From assembly GCA_947310385.1 (NCBI GenBank), contig OX371225.1, forward strand, positions 36,901,762-36,965,761: a stretch of DNA of 64,000 nucleotides, in the 5' to 3' direction. This DNA is from Nephrotoma appendiculata (lineage: Eukaryota; Arthropoda; Insecta; Diptera; Tipulidae). How positions within the stretch are numbered: position 1 is the first letter of the stretch; every line of letters begins with the position of its first letter. Shown here one piece after another: positions 59,931-64,000 of the stretch. The notes beneath the pieces are model-generated. The model was not told the DNA's origin. It made no database searches and was given only the letters and a program-made list of their open reading frames with translations. The position numbers were made by a program, and so were the translations under genes.

Positions 59931-60356
59931 GTTTCTGGATATTCTCAACCCAATCGAACGTCGGATATTTGGCATTTTTGAATAAAATCCGCTTTTTACG
60001 CAAAGCGAGTATGACTAAATATTTTGTGGGTCTGCTCATATATAATGGCAAAACTAATATTTTGCAATATGTTACTCGAAAAGAGAATTGTTCTGGCTAC
60101 AATTTTCACTATTCTTGAGCCTAAAAATGTTGTGTCTTGTTCGAAATATCCCAATTTGAGCCATGAAGAAAACGGTTCGCTATGTTTATTCAACCATGAA
60201 ATTTATATTCACGGATTCACGAAAAAATCACGTTTAGAAACAGGTATGATTTGGGGGTAAGTTTTTTCTATTTCCTGGGGACTTTGTTAATGATTTCCCG
60301 TCAATATGGCGGATCGTGTTCGTGAGAAAACTTTCATTGCCTTCCAGACACCTGTG
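59931..60356. repeat. Right terminal inverted repeat of the CACAGG transposon
   Basis: Matches the left arm without the 267-bp extra segment, ending 'cttccagacacctgtg' at 60356. The single-base differences between arms are few, suggesting a moderately young insertion. Confidence 0.92.
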
Positions 60357-60465
60357 ATCTAATTTTATAGTACGTCTCCCCTCCGAAGAACTGAATACTT
60401 GTACCAACCTCAATGATGAATATCTTTGTGGTATACATCAACCACTGAATACGTATTAGTTAGAT
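60357..60465 (+). pseudogene. Envelope-like fragment, continuation after the transposon
   Basis: Directly after the right TIR an open frame of about 35 codons continues. It contains two cysteines in a Thr-Cys-Thr and Leu-Cys-Gly setting, which fits the 3' side of the interrupted envelope-like frame. It ends at a stop near 60460. It supports the view that the transposon split an already old retroelement copy. Weak evidence on its own. Confidence 0.35.
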
Positions 60466-63029
60466 ACAAGGCGGAAGCGGCAAATTATTAGAGAAATAAT
60501 GAGTGATACTTTAATAAAAAAATGTAGCAAGTGGCTCTACTCGGATTTTTTAAACAGGGAACAGCGAATCAATTGATTCATTAAATCCAATCGAATGGCT
60601 GGCCCACGTCGCAGGGTTCCCACAACAACGAATGATAAAAAGTGTTTCACAGTCTGCACAACAATACGAAGGATGCGAATCATAAATTTATAAACAGTTA
60701 AGAAAGGGCAGGAACCTAACATACGCCGTGTGAATCCAAAACATCTTTCTAAATTCATTAGGATGGAATGGAGGTAGAATGCAAACAAAATGTATAAAAA
60801 GTTTTTATAAATCAAATGTTAAATTATTAACCCAGAGTTCGTTCAACTGTTAAATCATTCATGTAGCATCCTCTTTCAATTGTAAACGTAATAAGGCACA
60901 CCCGTAAAAATTCTCTAACTAAACGAATTTGCAAAGAGTTATTTTATGATTAATTTACCCATAAGAAAGAATCTAGAAATTTGAGTGATCTATTTAGTGA
61001 TCCACCAAGGTATTAAATAACCGAAGTTTACTTTCTCAAATCATTTATAATATTCACAAAATTCGTGACTTAAGATTAATTCAGGTTTTACAAAGTAAAC
61101 ATTATTGTAAATGTGAATATATAATTTATTTAGTACAAAAAAAAAATATTTGTCTTGAACTTACGAAGATAACTGGTTGGAATATATGTGTCATAGAATT
61201 TTTATCTAAGAGCAAATTTTTTTCTTCTTGTGTTTTCTTGTATAGGTACATATAGATATACCTATATATATATATATATACATTCTGTCAAGATACGTGT
61301 AGTATATTGAATGAAAAATTAAAATTTGCAACATTCTGTATGTAAATATAAATTTCATCAAATTCAACTTTTATCTGATTATGAAATTATGTCAACATAT
61401 TTAGAATCGAGTGAAGTCTTTCAATTTTGCAACAACAAAGCACTGCATTAGAGAAAATAATAGTAATGTTATGGGCGTTCGGTTATTTGCTTGCTTCATA
61501 TTTCCTTTTTGTTATTATATTAAATTAGAAATTAGAACTTTCTAAAAAAAAGTAACAGAATTTCTTCTTCTGCAATATTGATTCGTACAAATATCATTTT
61601 TTTACAGATTTTAAATTTTGTTTAAATGATGTGCCTTTAAAATAGGACATCATCCGGAAGGAAAGGTATTTCAATCTGATTTCCAAACGAATATTATTTG
61701 GCCATCCTCATACAAATATTTGGTAAATTAATTTATTCAGTCATTCAACTCGCTTTAAATATTAACACAAATTTATATACAAATACAGATGGACATCGAC
61801 ATTTTATTTCTTTAAAATAACCATTGAGCAATTTTTCAGTTTTACAGCTATTAGCATTAAATTAATAAATCAAAATCCCATAGGCCTTTCTATTTATTTC
61901 TAAATTGGCTACACAAAATATTCGGTTGAAATAAAATTAAAAAACAAAAAGTTGTTCGTATATATCGAAATTTGGCATTTTGGCAATTTTTACAGTGTTT
62001 AACAAATTTCTTTTATTTTACATCGAGGCGGGATTACCTAGAAGAGTGGCAGTTTGCTTCCCAATCAATGAAAATTTGAATGCGTTTAGGTTAAAAGATT
62101 CAAAATGAAATTGTGAAACGTCTTGGTAACCACACCTCTAAGAAAACCAAATATTTGGCTATCAACCAAGGCTTGGATATTCTAACATCACCATTTTTCG
62201 ATATTTCGTTTATCATTTAGAAGACTCTATTGCTATCACAACCTACTAAACCATATTTGAACAATAGACCACTACAAGTGGATCTGACGGCAAAAAACTA
62301 AACTTATTGGGTCTATTTTTGTATGCTAGTTTTTATTTTAATAAAGTATGCCGTGCTAAAATTTCATGGAAAAAAAAGACTTAATGAGCTTAGTTTTAAT
62401 GCACTAGATGTCACATTCCCAACTTTAACAGTCCTCAATATCCATTTCACTTACTTTCGTTCTAGAATCAAAAATAAATTATTTGGTGATAGAAACGCAT
62501 TATAGAAACATCACAGTGTTGCAATCTAGCAGGCTGGTAAATGATATAAAAATTGAAAATGAGACAAATTTTACTTTAGAAAAACGAAACATAAAGTTCG
62601 ATAAATTATCGAAAAGAGGTGATGTTATAATATCCCAGCCCAGGATAACCCAACATCCGTTCAATTAGTATAGAGGTACTTCATCATCGCGCACTCAAAT
62701 TCTAATATGAGACAAGCAAGTCATTCTTCACGGGTGTGAAGTATTCCAGACTTTCCATAGATGTTATGTATGTATGAGTATCACACTGTTAATTCAAATT
62801 CAAAAAGAAATAAATGAATCGTATTGGAAATTTTAGTACAATCATATAAGTATGAGTCTCTTTTAGAAAATGACTCGAACATCAATTTAAATAAAAAATA
62901 TATAATATTTTCAAAAATAAAAATTTATAAAAAACTCAACCACGTATTGTGTAGAAATTATCGAGATCTTTATTAAAATGTATTAGAAGTTTAAAACGAT
63001 TAGAATAAATCATAGAAAATAAAACTTTA
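60466..63029. other. AT-rich DNA without a supported gene
   Basis: ORFs of 60-90 codons (for example 60537-60815 minus, 62323-62505 plus, 62483-62668 plus) show no recognisable domain or splice context. Part of this may be the 3' end of the retroelement carrying the envelope-like remnant, but no LTR was found. Confidence 0.5.
61260..61281. repeat. (TA)n microsatellite
   Basis: Short TA dinucleotide run preceded by 'tagatatacc'. Confidence 0.85.
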
Positions 63030-63690
63030 TATCAAAAAAACCCGAAGTCAAGCATTAAGTAAGCACCGAATGGTTTATTTAGGCGACTCAATGGCAAAAC
63101 TTCATGTATTACTCCTGTTTACTCCGATAATATCAAAATTCGTAGTAATAAACCCGAGGTCGTGCATTATTGGCACTAGGTGGTTTTGGTTAGGTCACTT
63201 AATGGCCAACTTCGTGTGCTAGTCAGACTTGAATTACCATCTCTGGGAATGGCCGATTTTGCCCATCCAAATTTATGTAAAGATAACATCAGTATACACT
63301 GAGAATATCAAGCCGAGCATTATCAGCACTAGGTAGTTTTGGTTAGGTGACTCAAAGACCAACTTCGTGTACTAGCCAGATCTGAATCACAATCTCTAGT
63401 GTTAATAATGCTCGACTTGCGATTTATTGCTACGAATTTTGATATTCTCGATGTACTGATGTCATTTTTACTCAAATTTGGATTACAATTATTGGCTATT
63501 CCCAGAGATCGTGATTCAAGTTAGGCTAGTACACGATGTTGGTCATTGAGTCACCTAATCAAAACTACGAAGTAGTATACTGATGCCATTTTTACTCAAA
63601 TTTAGACGCCCAATATTAACCATTTCCAATGTTTGTGGTTCAAGTCAGTATCACCTATCAGTAGCCTGGAGATGTTATGGTTTTCTATAT
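63030..63690. repeat. Cluster of ~140-bp repeats, forward then inverted
   Basis: Three forward copies contain 'gcattatnagcactaggtggttttggttaggt' and 'gactcaatggccaacttcgtgtactag' (about 63050, 63160, 63315). From about 63400 the same words appear as reverse complements ('aataatgctcgacttg', 'agtacacgatgttggtcattgagtcac', 63415-63570). The arrangement resembles the foldback-like structure at 380-1489 but the sequence differs. Non-coding. Confidence 0.75.
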
Positions 63691-64000
63691 TAAATTTCGA
63701 TGGCCATTGACGACCATATCTGGAGATTGTGATTAATTTCTGGCTAATTTTTGAAGTAGTTGATTAAGCACTGCTGTAAAAAGACATTCTTACTTGCTTC
63801 TAAAAGTAAAAAATTCTTTAGTTGTTTCGGTATATTTTTTTAATCTGTAGAAAAATCTTATTGGAAATCAATGGGAAATACATAATTAGTATGAGTTCAG
63901 TATATTTGGTTTGCGTCCATACTGTTTCAGTACAAAATTTTGGTTAAATATTTAAAGTTATGGCAGTTATGGTACAATAATATCTTTTTCTACGTAATTT
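63691..64000. other. Window end, no feature seen
   Basis: AT-rich sequence without ORF, repeat or motif that I can support. Confidence 0.5.

Larger units (their letters stand above)
56301..60356 (+). mobile_element. 4.06-kb DDE transposon with long TIRs starting CACAGG
   Basis: The left TIR (56301-56988) and right TIR (59931-60356) are reverse complements over about 426 bp. They start CACAGGTATCTGG on the left and CACAGGTGTCTGG on the right, and the left carries a ~267-bp extra segment. One transposase-like gene lies between. Flanks are TCCTA on the left and ATCTA on the right. Removing 5 bp at the junction keeps the interrupted host frame aligned, so a 5-bp target duplication with two changes fits. 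CACAG termini with 5-bp duplications recall the Transib/RAG group, while CACxx ends also occur in CMC elements. The superfamily is not settled. Confidence 0.88.

Overview
This is a eukaryotic nuclear window, almost certainly from an insect. It is AT-rich and holds no operons, no rRNA and no host gene I can recognise. It does hold a deep mix of transposable elements: PIF/Harbinger, mariner, pogo-type MITE, Helitron, Ty3/gypsy, BEL/Pao, a non-LTR LINE and two tRNA-derived SINEs. It also holds two satellite arrays. The overall picture is heterochromatin or a repeat-dense intergenic block. I cannot fix the order or species from sequence alone.

Layout. 1-1489: AT-rich leader and a foldback-like element whose ~162-bp subrepeats run forward (380-935) and then inverted (1190-1489). 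1490-27613: one continuous satellite of about 84 units with a 316-bp unit. Both edges are visible, and it contains several nested higher-order repeats (2-, 3- and 4-unit periods, plus blocks copied about 15-17 units away). 27614-28560: a degenerate TGGTTCCGGCTG minisatellite. 28560-31190: AT-rich DNA with short microsatellites only. 31192-32461: an inverted-repeat element. 32734-33925: a doubtful split small ORF and a Helitron Rep remnant. 34080-35580: diverged repeats and a long AT microsatellite. 35590-36648: a dead mariner.

37030-40390 is a precise insertion record. A 310-bp palindromic MITE and a 2,687-bp PIF/Harbinger transposon share a TTA between them. The Harbinger carries an apparently intact two-exon DDE transposase and a Myb/SANT-like accessory gene. 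A tRNA-derived SINE then landed across the right end of the Harbinger, making a 19-bp duplication that copies its terminus. 40947-41267 is another palindromic element. 41819-42748 is a broken gene of a widespread uncharacterised invertebrate family with a WDGKLLPEL motif. 45796-49135 is a TIR-bounded element filled with 18 tandem ~161-bp units.

49500-60460 is a nest. A decayed Ty3/gypsy element on the minus strand (gag, protease, RT, RNase H, integrase) is interrupted by a pogo-type MITE, and a second tRNA-SINE head lies at its integrase end. A LINE with a large internal deletion follows on the plus strand. After that come the end of a BEL/Pao-like integrase and an envelope-like fragment, split by a 4,056-bp transposon (56301-60356). 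That transposon has long TIRs starting CACAGG and an almost intact DDE-type transposase-like gene with N-terminal zinc-knuckle-like Cys clusters. The gene belongs to a family common in arthropods and cnidarians that, as far as I can recall, has no settled superfamily name. It is the most interesting object here. 60460-64000 holds no gene I can support, only a microsatellite and a palindromic cluster of ~140-bp repeats (63030-63690).
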